From positions 7,378,001-7,442,000 of the forward strand of contig NZ_CP029378.1 in NCBI RefSeq assembly GCF_003268675.1: a DNA stretch of 64,000 nt. The letters are read 5' to 3'. The notes beneath the pieces are model-generated. The model searched no databases. It was not told the origin of the DNA and was given only the letters and a program-made list of their open reading frames with translations. Position 1 is the first letter of the stretch. Every line of letters begins with the position of its first letter. The stretch comes from Streptomyces bacillaris. GTDB lineage: Bacteria > Actinomycetota > Actinomycetes > Streptomycetales > Streptomycetaceae. A program made the position numbers and the translations under genes. Shown here in pieces: positions 17,640 through 26,843 of this stretch.

Positions 17640-19967
17640 GTGCTGCGCCCGCTCGACTCCGACTCCCCGTACGAGATCGGCCCGTACCGCCTGCTCGCCT
17701 CACTCGGCTCCGGCGGGATGGGCACGGTCCATCTCGCCGTCCCGTCCGGCGGCGGCACCGCGGACCTGGTCGCGCTGAAGACCGTACGCCGCGATCTGGA
17801 GCAGGCAAGCGACTTCCGGCTCCGCTTCCGGCGCGAGGCGGAGGCGGCGCGTGCCGTCCGCGGCCCGTACGTCTCCGCGCTCGTCGATGCCGCCCCGGAC
17901 GCCGAACGGCCCTGGCTGGCCACCCAGTACATCGCCGGGCCCTCACTGGAGGAGGCGGTGGACCGACGGGGCCCGCTCCCCGTGCCCGTCGTCCGGGACC
18001 TGGGCGCGGCCGTCGCCCGCGGGCTGGCGGCCGTGCACGGCGCACGGCTCGTCCACCGGGACCTGAAACCGGCCAATGTCGTCCTCGGCGCCACGGGACC
18101 TCGGCTGATCGACTTCGGCATCGCCCAGGCCTACGACGCGACGGCGTTGACGGCGACCGGGGTCATGGTGGGGTCGCCGGGCTTCATGTCGCCCGAGCAC
18201 ATCGCGGCCGACCGGTCGGTGACCGGTGCGTCCGACGTGTTCTGCCTCGGGGCGGTGCTCTGTTTCGCCGCCACCGGCCACGGGCCGTTCGAGGACAGCG
18301 AACTCGCCGCGATCGTGCACCGCATCGCCCAGGGGCGGCCCGACCTCTCCCGGGTGCCGGAGGAGTTGCGGCAGATCGTGACCGACTGTCTGCACCGGGA
18401 CCCCGGCCGCAGACCGACGACCGCGGAACTGATCCGCGCGCTCGACACGTCCTCCCCGCCGGACCGACCGGGCGTCCGCCCGGCACCGGCACCCCGGGCC
18501 TTCCCCTGGCCGGACGACGTGCGTGAGCTGATCGGTACGTACGAGAGCGCCGCGGCGGCGGCCCTGGCCGCGCCTCCCATGCCCCGGACCGCCCCGGCCC
18601 CGGCGCCGCCCTCGGCCGGACCTCCGGCGGGGCACCCCGCCGGGCAGACCCGCGCCGGGGGACCGGCCGGGGCGCGCGGCCGTCGACGGGGCCTCGCCGT
18701 CGCGGCGGGGGCGGCGGTGCTCGCCGGAGTGCTCACGGCCGTCCTGCTGCTCCTCCCTGACGATCCGGCACGCCGTACCCCGGGCGACTCCCGTGCGACA
18801 CCGGAGCGGAGCGCCGGGGCGAGCGGGGGAGCCACCCCCTCGCCCACGCCACCCCCGCGCACCGCCCCCATAGCCGCGAGCAAGATGTCGGACTTCGGGC
18901 CCGATGCCCTGGACCGCACCCTCCAGCCCGAGGACTGGCGGCCCTGGGCGGTCTCCTTCGAGGGGCCCGGCGCGGCGGACGACTGCGCGCTCAGCGGCGA
19001 CGTACTGGTCTGCCGGCTCCGGGACGAGCCGACCCGGCAGACCCGGCTGGAGGCGCGGGACGCCTCCGACGGCTCCCGGCTGTGGAGCTATCCCGCCGAG
19101 GGCGAGGCCACCGGCCTCCTCGGGGTCGGCGGCCTCGACGTGGACGACCGGCACGCCTATGTCACCGCGGCCGACGGGGAGGGCTTCGAGGTGCTCGACC
19201 TGTCCGACGGCAAGCCGGTCGCCCGGCTGCCCGGCCGGACCGGGTACGACCCGTCGGTGGTCCGCGTCCACGACGGGCGGATCTTCACCTCGTACGCGGG
19301 CGGCGCCGGAGCGGGCCTGGCCGCCAACATGCTCTTCCGCGCGTACGACGCCGACGACCGCGCCCAGGTCTGGGAACGGGTGATCCCCTGGGCGTTCACG
19401 CCGAGCCTGGACATCGTGGGCGACCGCGTGTGGCTCACCGGCAGCCGGGCCACCTTCACCCTCGACCCGGAGACCGGGAAGACGCTGGCCGAGGCCCCGT
19501 GGAACTGTGACCGCCGCATCCGCGGCGCTCTCTACGACGCCTGCAACGGCCGCGTCGTGGACGCACGGACCCTGCGGCCGGTGGGCAACGGCACCTACCC
19601 GGGCATCCCGGAGGCCGTGAGCCGCGAGGGACTCCTCTTCGTCGAGGGGGACGGCCGTCGTGCGGGCTCCCGGTACATCGCGGCGGTCGACGTGCGGAGC
19701 GGGGACGAGCGGTGGACCGCGCCCTGGACGCGCGGGGACTCCGTGGTGGTGGCCGGGGACAGGCTGCTGGTCTTCGGCGGTGACGGTGTGCGCACCTTCG
19801 CCCTGGCCGACGGCGCCCCGGGGGCGGCCCTGAGCACCGTCCGGAACTGGCCCCTGGAGGGCGGTACCGCCGGGAGCAAGGTCCAACCGAGCGTGGTGCT
19901 GGTGTCCGGCGGGGCCTACTTCCTCGCTTTCGGCGACGGTACGGTGATGACGGCCCCGGTCCCCTGA
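17640..19967 (+). CDS. Second receptor-like Ser/Thr kinase with PQQ-type propeller ectodomain
   Basis: This is a 775-residue paralogue of the kinase just upstream. Kinase motifs are complete: glycine loop LGSGGMG, K47, HRDLKPAN (139-146), DFG (159-161) and SPEH. It has a Pro/Ala-rich linker, one membrane helix (VAAGAAVLAGVLTAVLLLL) and an extracellular propeller with SRLWSY, VLDLSDGK, DVRSGDERW repeats and Cys pairs. GTG 17640 follows GAGAGG. The juxtamembrane linker differs strongly from the first copy while kinase and propeller are alike, suggesting tandem duplication followed by divergence in the regulatory linker. The two may form heterodimers; this is inference. Confidence 0.88.
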   Translation: MLRPLDSDSPYEIGPYRLLASLGSGGMGTVHLAVPSGGGTADLVALKTVRRDLEQASDFRLRFRREAEAARAVRGPYVSALVDAAPDAERPWLATQYIAGPSLEEAVDRRGPLPVPVVRDLGAAVARGLAAVHGARLVHRDLKPANVVLGATGPRLIDFGIAQAYDATALTATGVMVGSPGFMSPEHIAADRSVTGASDVFCLGAVLCFAATGHGPFEDSELAAIVHRIAQGRPDLSRVPEELRQIVTDCLHRDPGRRPTTAELIRALDTSSPPDRPGVRPAPAPRAFPWPDDVRELIGTYESAAAAALAAPPMPRTAPAPAPPSAGPPAGHPAGQTRAGGPAGARGRRRGLAVAAGAAVLAGVLTAVLLLLPDDPARRTPGDSRATPERSAGASGGATPSPTPPPRTAPIAASKMSDFGPDALDRTLQPEDWRPWAVSFEGPGAADDCALSGDVLVCRLRDEPTRQTRLEARDASDGSRLWSYPAEGEATGLLGVGGLDVDDRHAYVTAADGEGFEVLDLSDGKPVARLPGRTGYDPSVVRVHDGRIFTSYAGGAGAGLAANMLFRAYDADDRAQVWERVIPWAFTPSLDIVGDRVWLTGSRATFTLDPETGKTLAEAPWNCDRRIRGALYDACNGRVVDARTLRPVGNGTYPGIPEAVSREGLLFVEGDGRRAGSRYIAAVDVRSGDERWTAPWTRGDSVVVAGDRLLVFGGDGVRTFALADGAPGAALSTVRNWPLEGGTAGSKVQPSVVLVSGGAYFLAFGDGTVMTAPVP

Positions 19968-20075
19968 CCCGCCTCCGGGGTCCGGGCCCGCCCCGGGCCC
20001 GGACCGGCCGCCGTGGTCGGGCCGGCCGATGCGACCGGCGCCGTCACCGACCGGCAGGCCACCCCTGTCCGGGCG

Positions 20076-21110
20076 CTACTCGCCCGCGACCGCCTTCGCC
20101 AGGATCGGCGTCAGGTTCTCCACCACCCACGGGGCGCTCAGCGCGTCCGGGTAGGCGATGGCGGAGGCGAGCGTGTTCTCCGAGGGCACCACCGCGAAGT
20201 GCTTGTTCTTCACCACGTCCAGCGAGCGGAACAGCTTGTTGCTCTCCAACTCCGAGGCGGAGAGCAGCCCTTCGTCCCCGAACGGGTAGGTCATCAGCAG
20301 GACGTCGGCCTCCAGCTCGTCCAGGTTCTCCAGGCTCACGCTGTCCTTGTCGGCGGTGTAGTTCTTGGACCGGGGGTGCTTGACCAACCCCAACTGCTCG
20401 AAGACGCCCGGGTCCTGGTCGGCGAAGGACATGTAGGTGATCTGCTCGGGGTGGACGACGGAGTAGGTGTACGTCTTCCCCTTGAAGTCCGGGTGGGCCG
20501 CGGCCGCTTCCTTGACGGTCTTCTCGTTGGCCGCGATCACCTCTTCCGCCTTCTCGCTGAGGCCGAGCGCCTTGGCGGCGGTCTTGAGCCGCTCCTGCCA
20601 GGTCAGCGTGTTGGCCTGGTTCTTGTCGGCGAAGGTGACGACCGGGGCGATCGGGCTGAGCTTGGCGTAGTCGGTGTCCACGTCCCAGGTGTTGACCCCG
20701 AGGATGATGTCCGGCTCCTCGGCGGCTATCGCCTCGTAGTCGGTGCCGTCCGTGTCGTCGTACGTCTTCAGCTTCTTCTTGCCCAGCTTCTCGACCGCCC
20801 GCTGCTTGTACTCGGCGACCGGGTCGCCGTCCTCCACGTCCGGGGTGATCACCGGGACCAGACCGAGCGCCAGGGCGATGGAGGTGTCGCCGTCCGAGAC
20901 GGTGGCCACCCGGACCGGCTTCTCCTTCACCTCCGTACGGCCCCAGGCGGTGGTGAGCGAGACGGGGAAGGAGCCGTCACCCGCGGCGGCCGCCTTCCCG
21001 TCGGAGGAGCCGGTGTCGGAGGGGCCCGAGCAGGCGGTGAGGAGGCCGAGGCAGGTGGCGTAGGCGAGCACGGCGGCGACGAGCGGCCGACGGCGTACGG
21101 AAAGGGACAT
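20076..21110 (-). CDS. Siderophore-binding lipoprotein (FepB/FecB type)
   Basis: A 344-residue solute-binding protein with a lipoprotein signal: basic MSLSVRRR start, hydrophobic core and the lipobox LLTAC at about residue 26. The mature part has the class III binding-protein fold, including RVATVSDGD, the DIILGVN strand and the long backbone helix ERLKTAAKALGLSEKAEEVIAANEK. It delivers Fe(III)-siderophore to the permease encoded upstream in the same operon. It is the last gene, only 3 nt after the ATPase. Many Lys codons in the ligand lobe set it apart from neighbours. The exact siderophore cannot be told. Confidence 0.88.
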   Translation of the reverse strand: MSLSVRRRPLVAAVLAYATCLGLLTACSGPSDTGSSDGKAAAAGDGSFPVSLTTAWGRTEVKEKPVRVATVSDGDTSIALALGLVPVITPDVEDGDPVAEYKQRAVEKLGKKKLKTYDDTDGTDYEAIAAEEPDIILGVNTWDVDTDYAKLSPIAPVVTFADKNQANTLTWQERLKTAAKALGLSEKAEEVIAANEKTVKEAAAAHPDFKGKTYTYSVVHPEQITYMSFADQDPGVFEQLGLVKHPRSKNYTADKDSVSLENLDELEADVLLMTYPFGDEGLLSASELESNKLFRSLDVVKNKHFAVVPSENTLASAIAYPDALSAPWVVENLTPILAKAVAGE

Positions 21111-21113
21111 CGT

Positions 21114-21917
21114 TCACTTCTCCTGCGTGAGGGTGCGGCGGCCCAGGGGGAAGATCTGGGGCTTCGCGGTACGGGGATGGGGGACGACGACGCAGTTCAG
21201 ACCGAACACGTCGGCGACGGTTTCCTCGGTGAGCACATGCTCGGGCGGTCCCTGGTGCACGATCCGGCCGTCGCGCATGGCGACGATCGACGCGGCGTAC
21301 AGGGCGGCCTGGTTGAGGTCGTGGGAGACCAGCACGATCGTCTTGCCGGTCTTCTCGTTGAGATCGCCCAGCAGGTCCATGACCTCGAACTGGTGGGCGA
21401 TGTCGAGATAGGTGGTGGGCTCGTCCAGCAGCAGCGCCGGGGTGTCCTGGGCGAGTGCCAGCGCGATCCAGACACGCTGGCGCTGACCGCCGGACAGTTC
21501 GTCCACCGGGCGGTCGATCAGCTCGGCCGTCCCGGTGGCCAGCAGCGCGTCGGTGATCAGCGCATCGTCGGCCGCCGTACGCCGCTGGCCGAACCGGCGG
21601 TGCGGATGGCGGCCCCGCCAGACCAGATCACCGACCGCGATCGACTCCGGGGCGATGGGGGACTGCGGCAGGATGCCCAGCTTCCGGGCCACCTCCCGGG
21701 TCGGCATCGCGTGGATGTCGGAGCCCTCCAGGAGCACCGAGCCCGAGGCGATCGGCAGCAGCCGGGCGACGGACTTCAGCAGCGTGGACTTCCCGCAGGC
21801 GTTCGGGCCGACCAGCGCCGTGATCTCCCCGGCGGGGATCGCGACCGAGAGACCGTCGATGACCGGGACCTTGCCGTACCCGGCGGTGATGGAGCGGGCT
21901 TCGATGTGGTGGGTCAC
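21114..21917 (-). CDS. Siderophore ABC transporter ATPase (FecE/FepC type)
   Basis: A 267-residue ATPase of the FecE/FepC group. Motifs: Walker A GPNACGKST, Q-loop LGILPQSP, signature LSGGQRQR, Walker B ALLLDEPT and the switch His in LVSHDLN. The Ala-Cys inside Walker A (GPNACGKS) is common in this subfamily. GTG 21917 overlaps the stop of the upstream permease (GTGA). It powers uptake through the two FecCD-type permeases; those are damaged in this sequence while this gene is intact. Confidence 0.92.
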   Translation of the reverse strand: MTHHIEARSITAGYGKVPVIDGLSVAIPAGEITALVGPNACGKSTLLKSVARLLPIASGSVLLEGSDIHAMPTREVARKLGILPQSPIAPESIAVGDLVWRGRHPHRRFGQRRTAADDALITDALLATGTAELIDRPVDELSGGQRQRVWIALALAQDTPALLLDEPTTYLDIAHQFEVMDLLGDLNEKTGKTIVLVSHDLNQAALYAASIVAMRDGRIVHQGPPEHVLTEETVADVFGLNCVVVPHPRTAKPQIFPLGRRTLTQEK

Positions 21918-22679
21918 GACGTGGCTCCGGTCTGCGCCGAAGGATCAGCCAGACGAAGTAGGGCGCGCCGAGCAGCGCGGTGAGGACCCCGGTCGGGACC
22001 GGGCTGATCAGAGGGGCGTTCTGGGCGAGGACGTCGGCGCCGAGCACCAGGGCCGCGCCGACGAACGGGGCGAGCCCGAAGGGCCCGGTCCGCGCCGACC
22101 AGCCGGGCGGCGATCGGCCCGCTGATCAGCGAGACGAAGCCGATCGGCCCGACGACGCTGGTGGCGAGCGCCGCCGCGCCCGCACCGAGCGCGAGGACGG
22201 CGACCCGGGCGGCGGGCACCGATGTGCCGAGCCCGGTGGCCAGTTCGTCCCCGAGCGACATGCTGCCCAGCGGGCGGCCGAGCCGCGCGGCACAGTCCCC
22301 GCAGACGGCCAGCCCCATGGCGAGCGCGGACACCCCGGTCCGGTCGGCGCCGTTGACGCTGCCGACCAGCCAGCGCATCGCGACGGCGATGCTGTGCTGG
22401 TCGGCCAGGCTGAACAGGCAATTGGTGTACGCGGTGCAGACCCCGCTCAGCCCGATCCCCACCAGCACCAGCCGGTAGGTGTTGAGCCCGCCGCGCAGAC
22501 TCAGCGCGTACACCAGACCCAGCAGCACCGGGGCGACGAGCAGCCCGAGCAGCACCGCGGTCAGGACGGAGACGGCGAGGACCGTACGGCGCGTCCGGGC
22601 GCCGGTCCGCCAGCAGCCGGGCGAGCGTCGCCTCGCGCAACGCGGAGTCGGGTGCGGCGACCCGTATCAGCAGGTCCAT
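21914..22679 (-). pseudogene. FecCD-type siderophore permease, shortened and frameshifted (second permease)
   Basis: ATG 22679 overlaps the first permease stop (TGATG). The expected protein must be read in several frames. The shifts are near 22590 (between LLADR and RTRRTVLAV), near 22100 (between LVGADR and GPFGLAPFVGAALV) and near 21940 (before QTGATS). Family landmarks are present: YRLVLVGIGLS, WLVGSVNG, GPIGFVSLISGPIAARLV and GAPYFVWLI. Even when joined, only about 255 residues result versus the usual 330-350. The missing part falls after the first helix, where the conserved RLPR...G segment should be. So the gene combines indels with an internal loss. Confidence 0.72.
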
Positions 22680-23723
22680 CAGACACGCACCAGATTCCGG
22701 CGGCGGGCCAGCCAGACGAAGAACGGGGTGCCGATCACCGCCGTCATCACGCCCACCTGGATCTCGCCGCGGCCCAGCACCAGCCGGCCCGCGATGTCCG
22801 CGCCGATCAGCAGGATCGCCCCGCACGCCATCGACAGCGGCAGCGACCACCGGTGGTCCGCCCCCGCCAGCATCCGGGCGCAGTGGGCGGCCACCAGACC
22901 CACGAACGCCACCGGTCCACGGCGGCGGTGGCGGCCGGGCAGAGCAGCACCGCCACCGCCGCGCCCAGCAGTTGGGCCCGCTCGACCCGCACCCCGAGCC
23001 CGCGCGCCGCGTCCTCGCCCATGCTCAGCACATTGAGGGTGCGGCCGAACGGCAGCGCCAGCAGCAGTCCGGCGACCGCGAACGGCAGGATCTCGTCCAG
23101 CACCTTCGCCCGCCCGGTGAGCTGCCCCACCGACCAGAACCGCAGATGCGCGTAGACCGCCTCGTCCCGGACCACCAGCAGGGTGATCAGCGACGACATC
23201 ACGGCGGCCAGCGCCGCCCCGGCCAGCACCAGCCCGAGGGTGGAGCTGCCCGCGTTGGTCCGGGTCCCGATCAGATAGACCAGCGCCGAGGTGACCCCGG
23301 CCCCCGCCAGCGCCAGCCAGAAGTATCCGGTCACCCCGCTGATGTCCAGGAACAGGATGCCGAGCACGACGAACATGGCCGCGCCCTGCTCGACGCCCAG
23401 GATCCCGGGGTCGGCCAGCTGGTTCATTGTCAGCGCCTGCATCATCAGCCCCGAGGCCCCCAGCGCGGCCCTCACGGTCAGCCCGAGGAGGGTGCGCGGA
23501 ATCCGCTCGGTCCACAGGATATGGCTGTTGTATCCGGTGCTGTCGGGGTGCTGCAGGATGCGCACCACCTCCGGCGGGGAGATGTCACGGAGCCGAGCGC
23601 GATGCTCGCGACGACCGCGACGAAGAGAAGGGCGCAGGCGGTCACCACCAGCGCCGTACCGCGCGAGGAGCGGATCCTCGCCGGTGGCGCTGGTGGTGGC
23701 GCCGGCGGGGACGTGGCGTACAT
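22679..23723 (-). pseudogene. FecCD-type siderophore permease with two frameshifts (first permease)
   Basis: ATG 23723 opens MYATSPPAPP, a basic start and first helix (GTALVVTACALLFVAVVASIALGS). Near 23580 the frame shifts to SPPEVVRILQHP and the conserved ERIPRTLLGLTVRAALGASG. Near 22920 it shifts again to GPVAFVGLVAAHCARML, ending in TPFFVWLARRRNLVRV. Joined length is about 348 residues, normal for the family, so only two single-base indels separate it from an intact gene. It leads the operon downstream of the candidate iron box. Confidence 0.75.
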
Positions 23724-23755
23724 GGGGATTCCTGGGCTCCTCACCTGGGCAAGCC

Positions 23756-23774
23756 GCAGGTGAGGTTACCCTTA
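23756..23774. promoter_or_regulatory. Candidate DmdR/DtxR iron box
   Basis: GCAGGTGAGGTTACCCTTA matches 13 of 19 positions of the Streptomyces DmdR1 iron-box consensus TTAGGTTAGGCTAACCTAA. It lies 33 nt before the first permease start and in the gap to the divergent AraC-type gene, the expected place for iron repression of siderophore uptake. Confidence 0.6.
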
Positions 23775-23860
23775 TCCAACTTTGGGACGGTCCAATGCCG
23801 GAACCGTTGCGCTCACAATCAGGTGTCAACTAGCCGGCCCCGCGCTGCTCGGAGGACGGT

Positions 23861-24696
23861 GTGGCGGAAGCTGCCCTGCGGACCGTGGCCCCGACCGGAG
23901 CCGAGCCCGCGCCCGAAACGCAGGCCGGAGCCCGGGCCGCGTCCGAGGCGTCGGCCGGAGCCGAGCCCGCGTCCGAGGTCCTGGTCGACGACGAGTTCAT
24001 CGCGGCCGGAGGACACCCGACCCATGTCCACGACTTCCACCAGTTCCTCCACGTACCGCTGGGCCGGATCGTGGTCACCGCGCTCGGCCGCGACCACGAA
24101 CTCTCCCCGTCGGTCGCGCTCTGGATCCCCGCCGGCATCCCGCACAGCGCCCGCTTCGACCCCGACTCCCTGGTGGTCCCGGAGAACTTCGACCCGGAGC
24201 TGCACCGGCTGCCCTACTCCGAGGTGACCAGCGTCAACGTCTCCGGCGCCCAGCGGCAGCTGCTGCTCAGCCGGATGCGCGCGTCGGAGCCCACCGAGGA
24301 GAACCCGGCGCTCTTCGCCGCCCTCTGCTCAGGCCACCGCGACGTCCTGCCGCTGCCCCGGCCCACCGGACGGTCCGCCGCGACCGTGGCCGGTGAGCTG
24401 ATGCGCAACCCGGGGGACCCCCGTACGGCCTCCGAGTGGGCCGAGAGCCTCTACACCAGCTCGACCAGCCTGCGCCGGGATTCCGCGCCGAGACCGGGCT
24501 CGCCTTCTCCGAGTGGCGGACCCGGCTGCGCCTCAACCACTCGCTCCAACTGCTCGCCGCCGGGCACATGGTGAGCACGGTCGCCGCCCGGCTCGGCTTC
24601 GTCTCCACCAACGGCTACATCCTGGCCTTCCGGCGCTACTTCGGCGAGACGCCGGGCGCCTGTGTGAAGCGCTCGGCGACCCGCACGGCCGCCTGA
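23861..24696 (+). pseudogene. AraC-family regulator with one frameshift, divergent from siderophore uptake
   Basis: GTG 23861 has GGAGG 5 nt upstream. The first frame gives an Ala/Glu-rich start, a cupin-like sensor (PTHVHDFHQFLHVP, ALWIPAGIPHSA) and the start of the AraC DNA-binding domain (WAESLYTSSTSLRR). Near 24480 the frame breaks; the rest, starting AETGLAFSEWRTRLRL and containing VAARLGFVSTNGYILAFRRYFG, is in another frame to 24696. One missing base in GGGATTCC (expected GGGACTTCC) restores it. AraC regulators beside siderophore loci usually sense the siderophore and activate uptake. The role is by analogy. Confidence 0.75.
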
Positions 24697-24705
24697 ACCA
24701 CCGGT

Positions 24706-26175
24706 CTACCGGCGGATCGTCACCGGCTCGATCTCCGCGTGGTTGTGCCGGCGCGCCCAGTTCTCCAGGGCCACCCGGCAGGCGTGGTCGAGGTGGCGCA
24801 GCCCGGTCAGGTCCAGCTCTATGGGCTGGTCCTGCGGCAGCTTCTCCAACTGCTCCAGGATGCGCGGCAGCCGCAGGAAGGTCGCGTTGCCGGTGAGTGT
24901 CACCACGACCCGGCCGCCGGTCAGCTCACGTGTGGAGAGCTGTACGTGGGAGGTCTCCCAGGCCGACTTGACCACGGCGAGCAGCAGCCCCAGCACCACA
25001 CCCTCGAAGAGGTTGGTGACCACGATGGCGAGCGCGGTGACCGCCAGGAGCACGGCCTCCCCGCGGTGTTCGCGCCAGAGCGGGCCGAACTCCTTCCAGG
25101 GCACCAGCTTGCACCCGGCGTGCACCAGGATCCCGGCGAGCGAGGCGAGCGGGATGATGCCGATGGCGGCGGGCAGCAGCGCGGCGAAGAGCAGCAGCCA
25201 CACGCCGTGGGCGACCCGGGAGAGCGCGGTGGTGGCCCCGGCCTGGACGTTGGCCGCGCTGCGGACGATGACGGCGGTCATGGGGAGCGCGCCGAGCGCC
25301 CCGCAGATGGTGTTGCCCACGCCCTGGGCGACCAGCTCCTTGTCGTAGTTCGTACGGGGACCGTCGTGCATCCGGTCGATGGCCGCCGCGCTGAACAGGC
25401 TCTCGGCCGAGGCGATCAGGGCGAAGGCGAGGACGGTGCCGATGACGGCCACGTTGGCCAGATTGCCGAACTCGGCGGCGCCCGGCAGGTCGATGGCGTG
25501 CAGCAGCCCGTTCACATCGGCCACCATCGGCCGCAGCCCGGCCAGGGCGGCGACGGCGGTGGCGAGGCCGACCGCGGCGAGGGGGGCCGGGACGATCCGT
25601 ACGCGGGCGGGGAGCTTGGGCCAGATCAGCAGGACGGCGACGGTCCCGGCGCCGAGGCCGAAGGCGGTCATCGCCTCGGTGTCGGTGACGATCTCGGCGG
25701 CCAGCCCGGGGAGTCCGGCGAGCTTGGCGAGGGCGGTGTCCGGCTGTGCGGTGTCGGCCATCGCGTAGAGCTGGCCGAGCACGATGACCAGGCCGATGCC
25801 CGCGAGCATGCCCTGCACCACGGAGACGGAGATGGCGCGGAACCAGCGGCCGAAGCGCGCGAAGCCCATCACCACCTGGAGCAGACCGGCGGCCAGGACG
25901 ATCGGCCCGAGCGTGGCGAGACCGAACTCGGTGACCGCCTCGTAGACGAGGACGGTGAGACCGGCGGCCGGGCCGCTGACCTGGAGCTTGCTGCCGGGCA
26001 GCAGGCCGACGACGATGCCGCCGACGATCCCGGTGACCAGGCCGAGTTCGGCCGGTACGCCGGAGGCGACGGCGATGCCGACGCAGAGGGGAAGGGCGAC
26101 CAGGAAGACGACGAGTGACGCCAGCAGGTCACGTCGTACGACGTGGGGGTTCTTGAGTTCCTTCACGGAGATCAC
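24706..26175 (-). CDS. SulP-family anion transporter with STAS domain
   Basis: This 489-residue SulP transporter has about 11 hydrophobic segments, starting DLLASLVVFLVALPLCVGIAVA and containing the SulP motif ASGVPAELGLVTGIVGGIV. It ends with a STAS domain (about residues 395-489: LTGGRVVVTLTGNATF, then LDLTGLRHLDHAC). The likely substrate is sulfate, bicarbonate or another anion; this short form is often called a SulP or carbonate transporter. GTG 26175 is preferred because GAGGGA precedes it; a longer frame upstream to 26565 is not transporter-like. A long leader with a possible small ORF lies upstream. Confidence 0.88.
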   Translation of the reverse strand: MISVKELKNPHVVRRDLLASLVVFLVALPLCVGIAVASGVPAELGLVTGIVGGIVVGLLPGSKLQVSGPAAGLTVLVYEAVTEFGLATLGPIVLAAGLLQVVMGFARFGRWFRAISVSVVQGMLAGIGLVIVLGQLYAMADTAQPDTALAKLAGLPGLAAEIVTDTEAMTAFGLGAGTVAVLLIWPKLPARVRIVPAPLAAVGLATAVAALAGLRPMVADVNGLLHAIDLPGAAEFGNLANVAVIGTVLAFALIASAESLFSAAAIDRMHDGPRTNYDKELVAQGVGNTICGALGALPMTAVIVRSAANVQAGATTALSRVAHGVWLLLFAALLPAAIGIIPLASLAGILVHAGCKLVPWKEFGPLWREHRGEAVLLAVTALAIVVTNLFEGVVLGLLLAVVKSAWETSHVQLSTRELTGGRVVVTLTGNATFLRLPRILEQLEKLPQDQPIELDLTGLRHLDHACRVALENWARRHNHAEIEPVTIRR

Positions 26176-26249
26176 GGTGACGATTCCCTCGGGGGTCAGA
26201 TCCGTGCCCGGCCGGGGCCGGGCACGGAAAGGGTGGGGGCGGGAAGCCG

Positions 26250-26432
26250 TCAGAGGCGGCCGCACGACGGGCCGCTCTCCGGCCGGTGAACGCTGATCGG
26301 TCCGGGGCGCACCGCGCCGCGGACCGAAGGGAAAGGTCTCGGGGGCCGGGCGTACGTGGGGAGCCCGGCCTCCTTTGCGTTCGCGGTGTCGTGCTCGGTG
26401 AAAGTCCGGGCGGGTAAGACAAGGGACTTCAT
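26250..26432 (-). CDS. Candidate small ORF in the SulP leader
   Basis: A 60-codon frame starts at ATG 26432 with GGAGG 10 nt upstream. The peptide begins MKSLVLPARTFTEHDTANAK and is Pro/Arg-rich later. Codon 6 is TTA, the rare leucine codon read by the bldA tRNA in Streptomyces. It sits 74 nt before the transporter start on the same strand. It may be a regulatory leader peptide or an unused frame; no homologue is recognised. Confidence 0.35.
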   Translation of the reverse strand: MKSLVLPARTFTEHDTANAKEAGLPTYARPPRPFPSVRGAVRPGPISVHRPESGPSCGRL

Positions 26433-26669
26433 GGGGTGGCCTGCCTCCTGCGCCCGGTGGTTCCGGGGAGCGGTGTGGTCGGGTCATGGGGACGAATGCG
26501 CTGATTAAATCCGGATGAATGTTCGGAGGAGGAGTTGTGTTCCACCTCCCGCTTTTGTCGAACATCCGGGCTGTGAAGCCGTGCGCACGGCATCCGAACG
26601 GGTACGACTACAGCTCAGCATATAGACGAGAACTTTGCTATCGCATTACCTTCTCGTGAAGGAGCGCGA

Positions 26670-26843
26670 ATGCGCCATTCTTGTCATTCATTCGGCTTGT
26701 TCTTTGTGATTGCGAAAACCTTTGGGGCAATGGCGCCCTATGCGACGGCAGGGGAGCGGGATGCGTCCTGCGGGGGCGTCAGGGACGGCGGCCGTCCAGG
26801 AAGAGATGCGGCTCGGGCTCGCCCATCGGGTGGTCCGGGGTGA
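26670..26843 (+). CDS. Candidate 57-residue small ORF in an A/T-rich intergenic stretch
   Basis: ATG 26670 has AAGGAG 5 nt upstream, a very good ribosome-binding site. The peptide begins MRHSCHSFGLFFVIAKTFG and is open to TGA 26841-26843, overlapping the 3' end of the opposite methyltransferase gene. The region 26490-26760 is clearly richer in A/T than the rest of the window, as expected for regulatory DNA. The second half uses codons unlike local genes, so only the start may matter. Confidence 0.3.
   Translation: MRHSCHSFGLFFVIAKTFGAMAPYATAGERDASCGGVRDGGRPGRDAARARPSGGPG

Noticed and set aside
24739..26118. Plus-strand open frame opposite the SulP gene
   Set aside because: Gln/His/Asp-rich, no domain; the minus strand encodes an intact SulP transporter.
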